NCBI GenBank assembly: GCA_965215545.1
Contig: OZ244066.1
Coordinates: 1,860,001-1,924,000 of the forward strand
DNA: 64,000 nt
Reading direction: 5' to 3'
Source: MPNP01 sp965215545
GTDB taxonomy: Bacteria > Pseudomonadota > Alphaproteobacteria > Rhodobacterales > Rhodobacteraceae
The notes below the pieces were generated by a model. That model saw only the letters and a list, made by a program, of their open reading frames with translations, was not told the origin of the DNA and searched no databases. How positions within the stretch are numbered: the first letter of the stretch is position 1; the number at the start of each line of letters is the position of its first letter. Shown here in pieces: positions 46,628 to 54,994 of the stretch. The position numbers were made by a program, and so were the translations under genes.

Positions 46628-47138
46628 GCCTGTCTCCGATTGATTCTTGCCGTGTGCCTCATCTATAGCGTTGCCGGGGCAGGTTGAACATGACATATTT
46701 CGAGCCGTGATTATCGATGGGTTCGGCCCCCCGGCGTGTCGTTGCCACGGATGGGTGATTGGGGTCAAGGGGTCCATCCCATGATGGACCAACCGAACCG
46801 GATACGCGTTGGGTGCCACGATCAGCAGGAACCTGTGATGTCCCTGCCGCTGAACGGCTGTCGGCAGTGCATGACACGCCGCCCGAATGGCTTGCGCACG
46901 CTGTCCATGACGAGGGAGGACACGATGATTTTGGGTTCAAATGGACTGAGTTGCACTGATTGCCCATAAGAATCACCTTGATGAGTATCCAAGTATCGGC
47001 AACACGGTCCGAGTGGCCCGAGGCAGAATATGGAAGTTGAGACCACGATGGCAGAGCAAATGACCTCCATTGTGCACGCGCCTTCAGAACACCATGGAGA
47101 AACTCCTGCCAACATCCCACAGTTTTCCCTGAGGTCGC
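46628..47138. other. Intergenic region between yebC and the ATPase/HNH pair
   Basis: About 510 bases with no supported gene. Both flanking genes diverge, so it should hold their promoters. A GAGG precedes the ATPase start codon. Short frames on the plus strand are not convincing. Confidence 0.45.
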
Positions 47139-48446
47139 ATGCTTGAACGCCTTGAAATGACAAATGTCGGACCGGCACCGGCAATGGCAATGGACCTGCA
47201 GCCCCGGATGAATCTCATCGTCGGCGACAATGGCCTCGGCAAGAGCTTCCTGCTGGACATCGCATGGTGGGCCCTGACACGAAAATGGCCCCGGGACCTG
47301 AATCCCCGCCTGACATCCGGCTACCCGGCCCGCCCGACCGACAGGACAACACCGGCAATATTGCGCTTTGCCCTGACGACCGATGCCGGCAACAGCAAGG
47401 CCTTCGAGAGCACATATTCTGCCAAGGATGAGAGCTGGACCGGGCAGCCCGGACGGCCATGGAGTCCCGGTCTTGTTATCCATGCCCACGCCGATGGTGG
47501 GTTCTCGGTCTGGGATCCAGCCCGGAACTACTGGAAGACGAAGGGGAGCGTGGATGTCCAGGACCGGCTTCCTGGTTATGCCTTCGCACCGCAGGATGTC
47601 TGGGACGGCCTGAATGTTCCGATCGAGGGCCGCCCGACCACAGTCTGCAAGGGGCTTCTTGATGACTGGTCGATCTGGATTCGGGAGAACGGCGACCATG
47701 CCCGTCTCATGACCGAGGTCGTGGGTGCGTTGTCGGTTGGTGGCCAGCCCTGCGAGACCGGCCCGCTCCTGCGCCTGTCCGTTGATGATGCCCAGGACAT
47801 TCCATCCATCAAAACCGATTATGCCGATGCTGTCCCCATTGTTCACGCCTCGTCTGCCATCCGCCGGATCACCGGACTGGCCTACATGCTGGTCTGGGCC
47901 TGGAGTGAGCATGTGCGCGCGGCTGCCCAGATCAACGTCACTGTGGCCGGCCAGGTGATCCTGTTGTTCGACGAAATCGAGGCCCACCTGCACCCTCGCT
48001 GGCAGCGCACCATCGTGCCGGCACTCCTCAAGGTGATGGATCACCTGACCTGTGCGAAGACAGACGTTCAGATTGTCGCAGCAACCCATTCGCCGCTTGT
48101 GCTGGCCTCGGTCGAACCCCATTTCGATGAGGACTTGGATCGGCTGTTCCATCTGGATCTCCATGAGGGCCGAGTGCAGCTCGACCCCATGCCTTGGGCG
48201 GCCCAAGGCGATGCGATGAGTTGGTTGGTGTCGGATGCATTCGGGCTGCGCCAGGCCCGCTCCATTGAAGCCGAGCGTGCCATTGACGCTGCGCAGGCCT
48301 ACATGCGCGGTGAGGCGGGGCAGAACCCTGAAGGACTCAGAGACAAGGATCGGATCCATGCGGAGCTCTGCCGTGTGGTCCCGGGCCACGACCCATTCTG
48401 GCCGCGGTGGATCGTCGAGGTCCAGCACAACGAGAATGGGTCATGA
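47139..48446 (+). CDS. Septu-like PtuA-type AAA ATPase
   Basis: The 435-residue SMC/ABC-like ATPase has Walker A VGDNGLGKSFLLD at about residues 28-40, a Walker B/D-loop VILLFDEIEAHLHPRW near residue 276 and an H-switch VAATHSPLVLAS near 310. Its length and direct pairing with an HNH nuclease suit PtuA of Septu, retron-associated ATPase effectors or a related defence family. It probably senses invading DNA and licenses the nuclease. A GAGG lies before the ATG, and the stop overlaps the nuclease start (ATGA), so the pair is translationally coupled. Confidence 0.75.
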   Translation: MLERLEMTNVGPAPAMAMDLQPRMNLIVGDNGLGKSFLLDIAWWALTRKWPRDLNPRLTSGYPARPTDRTTPAILRFALTTDAGNSKAFESTYSAKDESWTGQPGRPWSPGLVIHAHADGGFSVWDPARNYWKTKGSVDVQDRLPGYAFAPQDVWDGLNVPIEGRPTTVCKGLLDDWSIWIRENGDHARLMTEVVGALSVGGQPCETGPLLRLSVDDAQDIPSIKTDYADAVPIVHASSAIRRITGLAYMLVWAWSEHVRAAAQINVTVAGQVILLFDEIEAHLHPRWQRTIVPALLKVMDHLTCAKTDVQIVAATHSPLVLASVEPHFDEDLDRLFHLDLHEGRVQLDPMPWAAQGDAMSWLVSDAFGLRQARSIEAERAIDAAQAYMRGEAGQNPEGLRDKDRIHAELCRVVPGHDPFWPRWIVEVQHNENGS

Positions 48447-49009
48447 TCCATTTCGATCCCGTTCCGGAACCACCGGATTTTGACAGGAAAGCCCGACAAC
48501 CGGGCAAGGCCTGGCTTGCTGCCAACCCGCCGCCCAAGCGCCCGAGGGATTATTGGAGTGACTTCAGGCCAGCACTTGCAGATGGTTTCCACAATCTCTG
48601 CGCCTATTCGGCGATGTACGAACCGGTTGGGACTGTGGATCACTTTGTCAGTTGTCACGAAGACCGGTCGAAGGCCTATGATTGGGAAAACTATCGCTAC
48701 TGTGCGGGCTGGATCAACGCAAGCAAGAGCAACACTCCTGCCGATAAAATGCTGGACCCATTCGTGGTCGAGACCGGGTGGTTCGAGATCGATCTGCCGT
48801 CATTGCAGTTGCGTGTATCGGATACCATGCCCGAAGAGCTTCGCAACCGTGCCGAGTTTGTCTTGCAACGATTGCATTTGCGTGATGATGAGCGGATCCT
48901 GCGCCAGCGCGAGAAATGGTATGCGCTGTACCGAGAAGAGAAACTTACGTTCGCTGGGCTTGAAGAGTTGGCGCCCTTGATCGCTGCCGCTGTCCGCGCA
49001 CGTCAATAG
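48443..49009 (+). CDS. HNH endonuclease, PtuB-like
   Basis: The 188-residue protein has the layout of PtuB: LCAYSAMYEPVGTVDHFVS, then YDWENYRYCAGWINASKSN with the HNH histidine in VDHF and asparagines downstream. Zinc-ligand cysteines usual in such proteins (CxYC and CxxCN) are only partly present here: CAYSA and YCAGWIN. It would cut DNA or another nucleic acid when activated by the upstream ATPase. Start overlaps the ATPase stop by 4 bp. It is a putative Septu-like effector, with an atypical metal site. Confidence 0.7.
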   Translation: MIHFDPVPEPPDFDRKARQPGKAWLAANPPPKRPRDYWSDFRPALADGFHNLCAYSAMYEPVGTVDHFVSCHEDRSKAYDWENYRYCAGWINASKSNTPADKMLDPFVVETGWFEIDLPSLQLRVSDTMPEELRNRAEFVLQRLHLRDDERILRQREKWYALYREEKLTFAGLEELAPLIAAAVRARQ

Positions 49010-49355
49010 GTTCGCAGATCAGTTTGCGTACTCAACCACGACATATGGTCTCGGCGAAATTGGCAGTCCTTGGTCGGAAGGCCTCATCATCAGTATGGTT
49101 TGGCCAATATCTCGTGTGAAACACCCAATTTGCCCCTTCCCATCAGTCGCAGATCTCTGGTCCCGGACAGGGTGACATCATTGGCAGTCTGTGGCATGGT
49201 GACACCTTTCATGTTCTGGGACCTGTCGCGGAGCCGGCGTCACCAATATCCGTGGTGGTGTGGAATGGGCGGTGATCGCGAAGCACTCCGCGGAAACCGA
49301 CTCTGGAAAGGATCATGGTCTTTGGTTGGGATAGACCCCCTAAAGGATTAATTGC
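49010..49355. other. Intergenic region after the ATPase/HNH pair
   Basis: About 345 bases, lower in G+C than the genome, without a recognised gene. Short open frames lack motifs. An AAAGGA near 49335 serves the next small gene. Confidence 0.4.
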
Positions 49356-49792
49356 ATGACCAAAAACCACTGCGGGATGAATCGGCAATTGCGCCGTGCG
49401 TTGGTTGCGTATGCAAAAACCCTGGAGAAGGCAAAGAGGCGTATAATCAAAATCGCGTCTGTCAGGAGCCGTAGGGCGAGTGCCGAAGACGAGTGGGAAG
49501 AAAGGGTGAGGACCTTGCCAAAGATCTCAAGATCTTGCTCGAGATTCTGCCCTACTCTTGTCTGGGATTGAGAATTCCAGAAATGGGTCCCACCGCCCGA
49601 AAGTATCGCAATGCCAAGGCATCAGGATTGATCAGCGCGTGCGCCAAGGGGAAGAGTTTGCTCCGCCAGCATCCTTTCAAGACGTCTTGCCCTTTCGTTG
49701 TGCTGGATTCTGCGATGGCGATGAGTGACCATCTGACTGATGAGAAGTCGAAGCTGACCCTGTCGGAATACTGGAGGCTGCAGTCGCGGTGA
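49356..49792 (+). pseudogene. Small hypothetical gene split by a frameshift
   Basis: AAAGGA precedes ATG 49356. The first frame encodes MTKNHCGMNRQLRRALVAYA and a Lys/Arg-rich helix to about residue 52, then runs out of register. Another frame, overlapping from about 49493, continues DLAKDLKILLEILPYSCLG and ends at 49792. A single indel near 49495-49510 would give one protein of about 145 residues. I recognise no family. It may be a decayed accessory of the neighbouring defence pair or unrelated. Confidence 0.45.
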
Positions 49793-49820
49793 CCGGGTTA
49801 TCGGAAAGGTGCAATCAACG

Positions 49821-50588
49821 ATGAACGATACGTCCGATGTCCGATCCCTGATCACCGTCAGCGGTGCCGATCGCATCGCATTCCTGCAGGGACTCGTGAC
49901 CAACGATGTGAGTTCACTCGGTGCCGGTCTCGTCTATGCCGCGATGCTGACTCCCCAGGGCAAGTTCCTCGTCGATATGTTTGTCCTGGCTGATGGCGAG
50001 ACAATTGTGCTCGATGTCAACACGGACTGTCTCGCACCCCTGATGGCCCGTCTCAAACTCTATACCCTGCGCGCCCAGGTCACGCTTGATGTCCGCAATC
50101 AGGTGGTGGTCCGGGGTCTTGGCCCGGCCCCGGATGGGGCCTTGCGCGATCCTCGCCATCCGGCCCTGGGCTGGCGCGACTACACCGGGGCCAATGGTTC
50201 GGGACCGAGAACGGACTGGACAGAACTTCGGGTCCAGCATTGCATACCCGAGACCCTGATCGAGCTCATCCCCGAGCGGACGTTCATCCTCGAAGCCGGG
50301 TTCGAGCGTTTGCACGGTGTGGATTTCCGCAAGGGATGCTATGTGGGCCAGGAAGTCACAGCGCGGATGAAGCACAAGACATCCCTGCGCAAGGGTCTGG
50401 CCGTGGTTGGACTTGACCGCAGCGTTGACATCGGCACACCGATCACGGCTGATGGCCGTCCGGTCGGGGTGGTCTACAGCCAGGCGGATGGTCAGGCCAT
50501 CGCGCAGCTGCGCTTTGATCGCGTCGGCAGTGGGCCACTCAGGGCTGGCGAGGCTGCGGTCACGCCACCTGACCCACAGTCCCTGTAA
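49821..50588 (+). CDS. ygfZ: Folate-binding YgfZ/GcvT-like protein
   Basis: The 255-residue protein has the GcvT-like fold signature AFLQGLVTNDV, LTPQGKFLVDMFV and, most diagnostically, KGCYVGQEVTARMKHK near residue 172. YgfZ supports folate-dependent Fe-S cluster biogenesis and repair of enzymes such as MiaB. Length is slightly shorter than E. coli YgfZ but normal for alphaproteobacterial members. ATG 49821 is the second in-frame Met. It converges with the IMPase-like gene. Confidence 0.9.
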   Translation: MNDTSDVRSLITVSGADRIAFLQGLVTNDVSSLGAGLVYAAMLTPQGKFLVDMFVLADGETIVLDVNTDCLAPLMARLKLYTLRAQVTLDVRNQVVVRGLGPAPDGALRDPRHPALGWRDYTGANGSGPRTDWTELRVQHCIPETLIELIPERTFILEAGFERLHGVDFRKGCYVGQEVTARMKHKTSLRKGLAVVGLDRSVDIGTPITADGRPVGVVYSQADGQAIAQLRFDRVGSGPLRAGEAAVTPPDPQSL

Positions 50589-50605
50589 GTGGGCAGGGAT
50601 TCAAC

Positions 50606-51397
50606 TCAGGCGGGGTCCGGCTCGACCACATCCTCGAGGGCGGCAAGAAACGGCTCATACCCATCGGTACCGGCAGCGCAGAACAGGCCGCTGCCGTCGG
50701 GGAAGAATGGGGCTGTCCCCGTCATGCCACCGGACTCGAGCAGGATGGCTTCCGCCGTGATCCGGTCGATGGCATCCCGGCCCGTGCCCAGAAAACCATG
50801 GATTCGTCCGCCAGCCAGGTAGGTCAAATCCAGTGCCGGTGCGCCGCTGCAGCGCACGGACTGCACCCGGTTGGCCAGGCGACCGAGGTTGAGGGCTGCA
50901 TGACCGATCGGGTCCACGGTCACAAGAAACCCACGGGCCTCGGTGCGGGGCGCACAGCGCAGCCGGACACTGTTCAGGTAGGCTCCCTGGCCCTTCTGGG
51001 ACCGGAACATCTCATCCTTGTAGGAGTCATAGAGGACAGCCAATCGGAGATCGCCCTTTTCGGTCAAGGCGATGGCCACGGCCCAGTGGGGAATGCCATT
51101 GCGGAAGTTCGCATAGCCGGCAATCGCGCTCACCAGCCAATCCCGGGTGGGATCAGCACCCTCCACGGTGCCGATGACATCGCTGCGGATGCCATAGTGC
51201 GGTCGGGCCTCGGCCAGGTCACGGCGGATCGAGGTGTCGGCGCGCTGGCGGGCGCGATTGGCAAGCCTGCCTGTGCCCGCCCTGGATGTCGTCAGGGACT
51301 GGACTTCCGCAAAGTCCCGCAACAGCGCGTTGCCGGCCCGGCGGGCCACGGTGGTCATGAGGTTGAAGTTCGCTGTCAGGCTGTTCACGTCACCCAT
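50606..51397 (-). CDS. Inositol-monophosphatase-like protein, catalytic motifs degenerate
   Basis: The 263-residue protein aligns by eye with the IMPase/SuhB family: helix NLMTTVARRAGNALLRDF, strand LRLAVLYD, GAYLN, and a C-terminal IHGFLG segment. The usual metal motifs are altered: the expected DPLDGT is DPTRDW, and the expected WD[IV]AA block reads DRITAEAIL. The catalytic metals are therefore probably not bound in the normal way, so it may be a non-catalytic paralogue, as SuhB can act in rRNA antitermination. It directly follows efp on the same strand, an arrangement I associate with alphaproteobacteria. ATG at 51397 is preceded by AAGGT. Confidence 0.75.
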   Translation of the reverse strand: MGDVNSLTANFNLMTTVARRAGNALLRDFAEVQSLTTSRAGTGRLANRARQRADTSIRRDLAEARPHYGIRSDVIGTVEGADPTRDWLVSAIAGYANFRNGIPHWAVAIALTEKGDLRLAVLYDSYKDEMFRSQKGQGAYLNSVRLRCAPRTEARGFLVTVDPIGHAALNLGRLANRVQSVRCSGAPALDLTYLAGGRIHGFLGTGRDAIDRITAEAILLESGGMTGTAPFFPDGSGLFCAAGTDGYEPFLAALEDVVEPDPA

Positions 51398-51446
51398 ACC
51401 TTCACTGCCGTCCCTGCCGACCCTCGATGGCCGCGGATCCGGGGCC

Positions 51447-52010
51447 TCAGGCTCGCTCCATGTATTCCGCAGTCTCGGTATTGACCGCCACATTCGTGTC
51501 GCTGTCGATGAAGGGTGGAACCATGATCCGCACACCGTTGTCCAGAATGGCCGGCTTGAAACTGTTGGCAGCAGTCTGTCCCTTGACGATGGGCTCTGTC
51601 TCGACCACAGTGCACACCACGCGCTGGGGCAGGGTGACATCAAGGGCTTCGGATTCGTGGAATTCGACCATCACCTCCATGCCCTCCTGCAGGAAGGCCT
51701 GCTGCTTGCCGAGGAGTCCGGCAGGGATTTCGATCTGGTCAAACGACTCGAGGTCCATGAAGACCAGGGTGCCGCCAGCAGCATAGAGGTACTGGTGGAG
51801 CCGCTGGTCAAGCCGGACCCTCTCGACCCGGTCGGCAGAGCGGAAGCGTTCGTTCAACTTGCTGGCTGTCCGCAGATTCCGCAGCTCGGCCTGGGCAAAC
51901 GCCCCGCCCTTGCCCGGCTTGACATGATCAACCTTGACGACGACCCAAAGGCCCGCGTTGTGATCCAGAACCATGCCAGGACGGATTTCATTGCCATTGA
52001 TCTTGGTCAT
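51447..52010 (-). CDS. efp: Translation elongation factor P
   Basis: The 187-residue protein begins with GNEIRPGMVLDH and has the post-translationally modified loop region KPGKGGAF, with the lysine that is lysylated in many bacteria. C-terminal SAESMERA-type sequence here reads TAEYMERA. EF-P rescues ribosomes at polyproline stretches. Full length. It is transcribed toward the IMPase-like gene and shares a compact divergent promoter region with the DUF6280-type gene. Confidence 0.95.
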   Translation of the reverse strand: MTKINGNEIRPGMVLDHNAGLWVVVKVDHVKPGKGGAFAQAELRNLRTASKLNERFRSADRVERVRLDQRLHQYLYAAGGTLVFMDLESFDQIEIPAGLLGKQQAFLQEGMEVMVEFHESEALDVTLPQRVVCTVVETEPIVKGQTAANSFKPAILDNGVRIMVPPFIDSDTNVAVNTETAEYMERA

Positions 52011-52034
52011 GGTCGCAATCTCGTGAAAAAAATC

Positions 52035-52084
52035 TTGATTTTGTCAGACCGGTCGGGTTATACGATCCCGACTTCATGATTCAA
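52035..52084. promoter_or_regulatory. Overlapping divergent promoters for efp and the DUF6280-type gene
   Basis: On plus, TTGATT (52035-52040) and TATACG (52059-52064) are 18 bp apart and precede the DUF6280-type gene. On minus, TTGAAT (52079-52084) and TATAAC (52057-52062) are 16 bp apart and precede efp. The two -10 boxes overlap, so the promoters could exclude each other. The boxes are weak matches; this is a prediction. Confidence 0.45.
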
Positions 52085-52195
52085 CCTGGCTTGTGCCGGC
52101 GATTCCCTGCAGACATTGCCGGACGGCCCGCTGTTGAGATGATGCAAGTGGACAACGCCCGCAGTCCGACTGGCAACAGCGCGTGCGAGGTGTTG

Positions 52196-52531
52196 ATGTT
52201 GACTGGAATGACAAGAGGTAAGGACATGTCCGAAGACGATACCGCCTACAACTACGAGCAGGGATCGCGAGCACGGAAGCTCTTCTCGGCTGTTGTGCTG
52301 GCTGCCCTTGATGATGCGATTGCGGATCAGAAGAAGTTCGGCAATGGCGAAGAGGTCATCGCGCGGTGGGCACGCTCCAAGGACGGTCGGGAGGTCCTCA
52401 CCTGTGCGGGCGTCGAGCCCAATGAACGGGTCATCTCCGGCCTGCAGAAATTCGTCAATCGCGGCATCCGCACCAGCGTAGCCCTCTCGCGCGAGGAGAG
52501 TGAACGCCGCAATCACGCCAAGGCTGCCTGA
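52196..52531 (+). CDS. DUF6280-type small protein
   Basis: The 111-residue protein contains NYEQGSRARKLFSAVVLAA, IARWARSKDGREVL, CAGVEPNERV and SVALSREESERR, which I recognise from a conserved alphaproteobacterial family (DUF6280) of unknown function. Predicted mostly helical, with no membrane segment. The start could be ATG 52196 or 52226; both have GAGGT upstream. It is divergent from efp. Confidence 0.72.
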   Translation: MLTGMTRGKDMSEDDTAYNYEQGSRARKLFSAVVLAALDDAIADQKKFGNGEEVIARWARSKDGREVLTCAGVEPNERVISGLQKFVNRGIRTSVALSREESERRNHAKAA

Positions 52532-52618
52532 CCCCCAGACTTCAGGACACGTCCACCATCCCCGGAGACCTGTCGCCGGAGACCTGTCGGACGGCGGCTG
52601 TCAGCGGTTGCGGTGACC

Positions 52619-53395
52619 TCAACGACGCTCGATGATCATCGGACCCAGGCGTGTCTCACCGGTGACTCGCGAGAGATGATACCATCCCGGGTGCCCCGGA
52701 TGCGGGATATAGGAAAATTCCAGCTCATAGCGTTTCCGGGCAGCTTCGACGGCCGCAGGATCATTGCTCGAGTAGACCATGGCTGTGCATGAGACGGTGT
52801 CGTCCGGACGGTCGACCGCATCACCGAATTCCAGGATGGTCCAGTCCTTGCCGTTGAAGGTCACCGAGCGGGCATCGCAGAGTTCCTCCACCCTGCGATC
52901 GCGGGCGATGGTGTAGAGGGTATTGATCAGGTCGTGCGAGGGGCCAGAACCGCTGTTGTCGGCAAACTCCCGTTCAGCCCGGTCCGGAGGATCATAGGCA
53001 ACCGAGGCAACCTCGCCGTTCTTGAACAAAATCGTGCGAGCCAGGACGTCCTGACCGGTCAGGCGCTCCTCGATGTACCGGGACGGGACATAGCGGTCGC
53101 CCTGAATCAGGCCCCGCGTCCTGACCCGGTAGTCAGTCGGGATGAGAAATCGCGCCAGTCCCCGACCGCCGAAATAGGATGCGACGGCGTAGTGCTCCCC
53201 GTCATTGCGTGAGGCGATCTCCAGCGCCGCGACATTCAGACCCAGCAGGGTGATGTCAAAGGTGGCCCGCTCTTCACGGATGTCCTGGCCAGCAGCGGGT
53301 GTCGCCAGGATGACCAGTGCCAGGCAGGCCCCTTGCAGAACGGTTCGCAATGTCCCATTGGTTGGTGAACGGATCGTCAGGAGGAGACGGGTCAT
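52619..53395 (-). CDS. DUF3108-family exported protein
   Basis: The 258-residue product has a signal sequence (LQGACLALVILATPAAGQ) and then the DUF3108 domain: a beta-rich region with FDITLLGLNVAALEI, YRVRTRGLIQGDRYVPSRY, VASVAYDPP and DLINTLYTIA. The family is an outer-membrane or periplasmic protein of unknown role, often close to rpmB in alphaproteobacteria; rpmB lies 1.2 kb away here. Divergent from meaB with a 48-bp gap. Confidence 0.78.
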   Translation of the reverse strand: MTRLLLTIRSPTNGTLRTVLQGACLALVILATPAAGQDIREERATFDITLLGLNVAALEIASRNDGEHYAVASYFGGRGLARFLIPTDYRVRTRGLIQGDRYVPSRYIEERLTGQDVLARTILFKNGEVASVAYDPPDRAEREFADNSGSGPSHDLINTLYTIARDRRVEELCDARSVTFNGKDWTILEFGDAVDRPDDTVSCTAMVYSSNDPAAVEAARKRYELEFSYIPHPGHPGWYHLSRVTGETRLGPMIIERR

Positions 53396-53443
53396 GGGGG
53401 CCTCGGGAATGACACATAGCCACCTGGTCACCTATCCCCGATA

Positions 53444-54451
53444 ATGCGACTCCCTTCAATAGAAAACCTTGCCCGTGAGCTCCGGAACGGAGACCGCGCC
53501 GCCCTGTCGAAGGCCATCACACTGGTCGAGAGCGAACATCCCGCCCATCGCGAGGAGGCCGATGCGCTGCATCGGGCCCTCGCAAGAGAGGGACGGCGCC
53601 CGGGTGTCCGGGTTGGGATCACCGGGGCAACAGGGGCCGGCAAATCGACCTATATCAATACCCTCGGCACACTGCTGATCAGTCAAGGCCGCAAGGTTGC
53701 GGTGCTGGCCGTCGATCCAACCTCGAGTCTCGCTGGGGGTTCGATCCTCGGTGACAAGACCCGGATGCCGGAACTCGCTCGCTGCGATGACTCCTTCATT
53801 CGCCCCTCTCCATCCGGCCGCAACACCGATGGAATCAGTGACCGGACCGGTGAAGCGGCACTGCTCTGTGAGCAGGCCGGCTATGACATCGTCATCATTG
53901 AGACCACCGGGACAGGACAGACAAACGTCCTGGTGGCTTGGATCAGCGATCTTTTTCTCCTGATGGTCACACCCCATGGCGGTGATGAATTGCAGGGCAT
54001 CAAGCGGGGAGTCATGGAACTGGCTGATTTTGTTCTTGTCACCAAGTGCGATGGTGAATTGGCCACGACTGCCAAACAGACACGGGCGGAATATGCCGCG
54101 GCCCTGAGATTGCTGCGCCGACGGACCGATGATCCGGACTTCGTCCCGGATGCCATGACCGTCTCGTCATGGAGTACCGACTCGGTCGCCTCAAGCTGGC
54201 AGGCCATCGAAAACCTGATCACCTGGCGCCAGGAGCACGGTATCCTGCAGGACCGTCGTCACCGTGATTCACAGCAACGCCTCGAGAACGAAATCCAGCG
54301 CCAGTTCTGGCACCGGATCAGGACCGATGCCGCACTGGCTGCCCGTCTGCAGGAACTGGCGGGGGATGTGGCGGCACTCAAGACCAGCCCGACGGCCGCT
54401 GCCAGTGAAATCCTGGCCAGTTTTGGCGCACAGTGGGACCGTGGGATCTGA
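53444..54451 (+). CDS. meaB: Methylmalonyl-CoA mutase-associated GTPase MeaB
   Basis: The 335-residue G3E-type GTPase has P-loop GITGATGAGKSTYINTLG near residue 60, VDPTSSLAGGSILGDKTRM, and GDELQGIKRGVMELAD, diagnostic for MeaB/ArgK. It protects and reactivates methylmalonyl-CoA mutase by gating adenosylcobalamin. The normally conserved ETVGVGQSE reads ETTGTGQTN, and the G4 motif is TKCD instead of NKAD, a tolerated [NT]KxD variant. The mutase is about 41 kb away. The gene is divergent from the DUF3108 gene. Confidence 0.9.
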   Translation: MRLPSIENLARELRNGDRAALSKAITLVESEHPAHREEADALHRALAREGRRPGVRVGITGATGAGKSTYINTLGTLLISQGRKVAVLAVDPTSSLAGGSILGDKTRMPELARCDDSFIRPSPSGRNTDGISDRTGEAALLCEQAGYDIVIIETTGTGQTNVLVAWISDLFLLMVTPHGGDELQGIKRGVMELADFVLVTKCDGELATTAKQTRAEYAAALRLLRRRTDDPDFVPDAMTVSSWSTDSVASSWQAIENLITWRQEHGILQDRRHRDSQQRLENEIQRQFWHRIRTDAALAARLQELAGDVAALKTSPTAAASEILASFGAQWDRGI

Positions 54452-54461
54452 GCCGGGTGGC

Positions 54462-54496
54462 CCATTCATTGACATTTTCGATGAATGGCATAGAAG
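54462..54496 (+). promoter_or_regulatory. Putative rpmB promoter overlapping a hairpin
   Basis: TTGACA (54469-54474) and TAGAAG (54491-54496) lie 16 bp apart upstream of rpmB. The -35 region overlaps an inverted repeat, CCATTCAT (54462-54469) with ATGAATGG (54481-54488), a perfect 8-bp stem. The repeat may terminate meaB transcription or serve as an operator. Confidence 0.5.
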
Positions 54497-54553
54497 CCGC
54501 ACCCTGCCGAATGAGTGATGTTCTGGCATGGGATCCAGACCGGAGAAAACGAC

Positions 54554-54865
54554 ATGGCGCGCGTGTGTGAATTGACGGGAAAACGTGTGATGACTGGCAA
54601 CAATGTCAGCCATGCCCACAACAAGACCAAGCGCCGCTTTCTGCCCAATCTCAAGGCCGCGACACTGATGTCGGATTCGCTGGGACGGTCCTTTCGGTTG
54701 CGGGTGTCGGCTGCGGCCTTGCGGAGTGTGGATCATCGGGGTGGGCTTGACGACTTTCTGGTCAAGTCCGATGCTGCAACCCTCTCGCCCCGTGCCCTCA
54801 GGATTCGCAAGGATGTCATCCGCCAGCGGGCCGAAAATGCCGCTGTGGAATCCCCGAACGACTGA
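54554..54865 (+). CDS. rpmB: Ribosomal protein bL28
   Basis: The 103-residue protein starts MARVCELTGKRVMTGNNVSHAHNKTKRRFLPN in pattern (shown in parts: ARVCELTGKRVMTGNNVS, NKTKRRFLPNL), the bL28 signature, and has the alphaproteobacterial extended C-terminus. It is a large-subunit ribosomal protein. It has its own putative promoter and precedes lepA by 130 bp. Confidence 0.95.
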   Translation: MARVCELTGKRVMTGNNVSHAHNKTKRRFLPNLKAATLMSDSLGRSFRLRVSAAALRSVDHRGGLDDFLVKSDAATLSPRALRIRKDVIRQRAENAAVESPND

Positions 54866-54994
54866 TATCGGTGGCGATGGACCGGCGCCGGTCCCTCAAA
54901 CAGTCCCGACGGTTGGTGTGCAGCTGCCAGGGCTCCGGACCCCTTGGGTTCTGGGCACATCTGCCGTCGATGATGGAGGTTTAAGCCGGCCGCC

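Noticed and set aside
46659..48428. A long minus-strand open frame of about 590 codons
   Set aside because: It is antisense to the Septu-like ATPase and has no domain, while the plus strand carries clear Walker motifs. High G+C produces such shadows.
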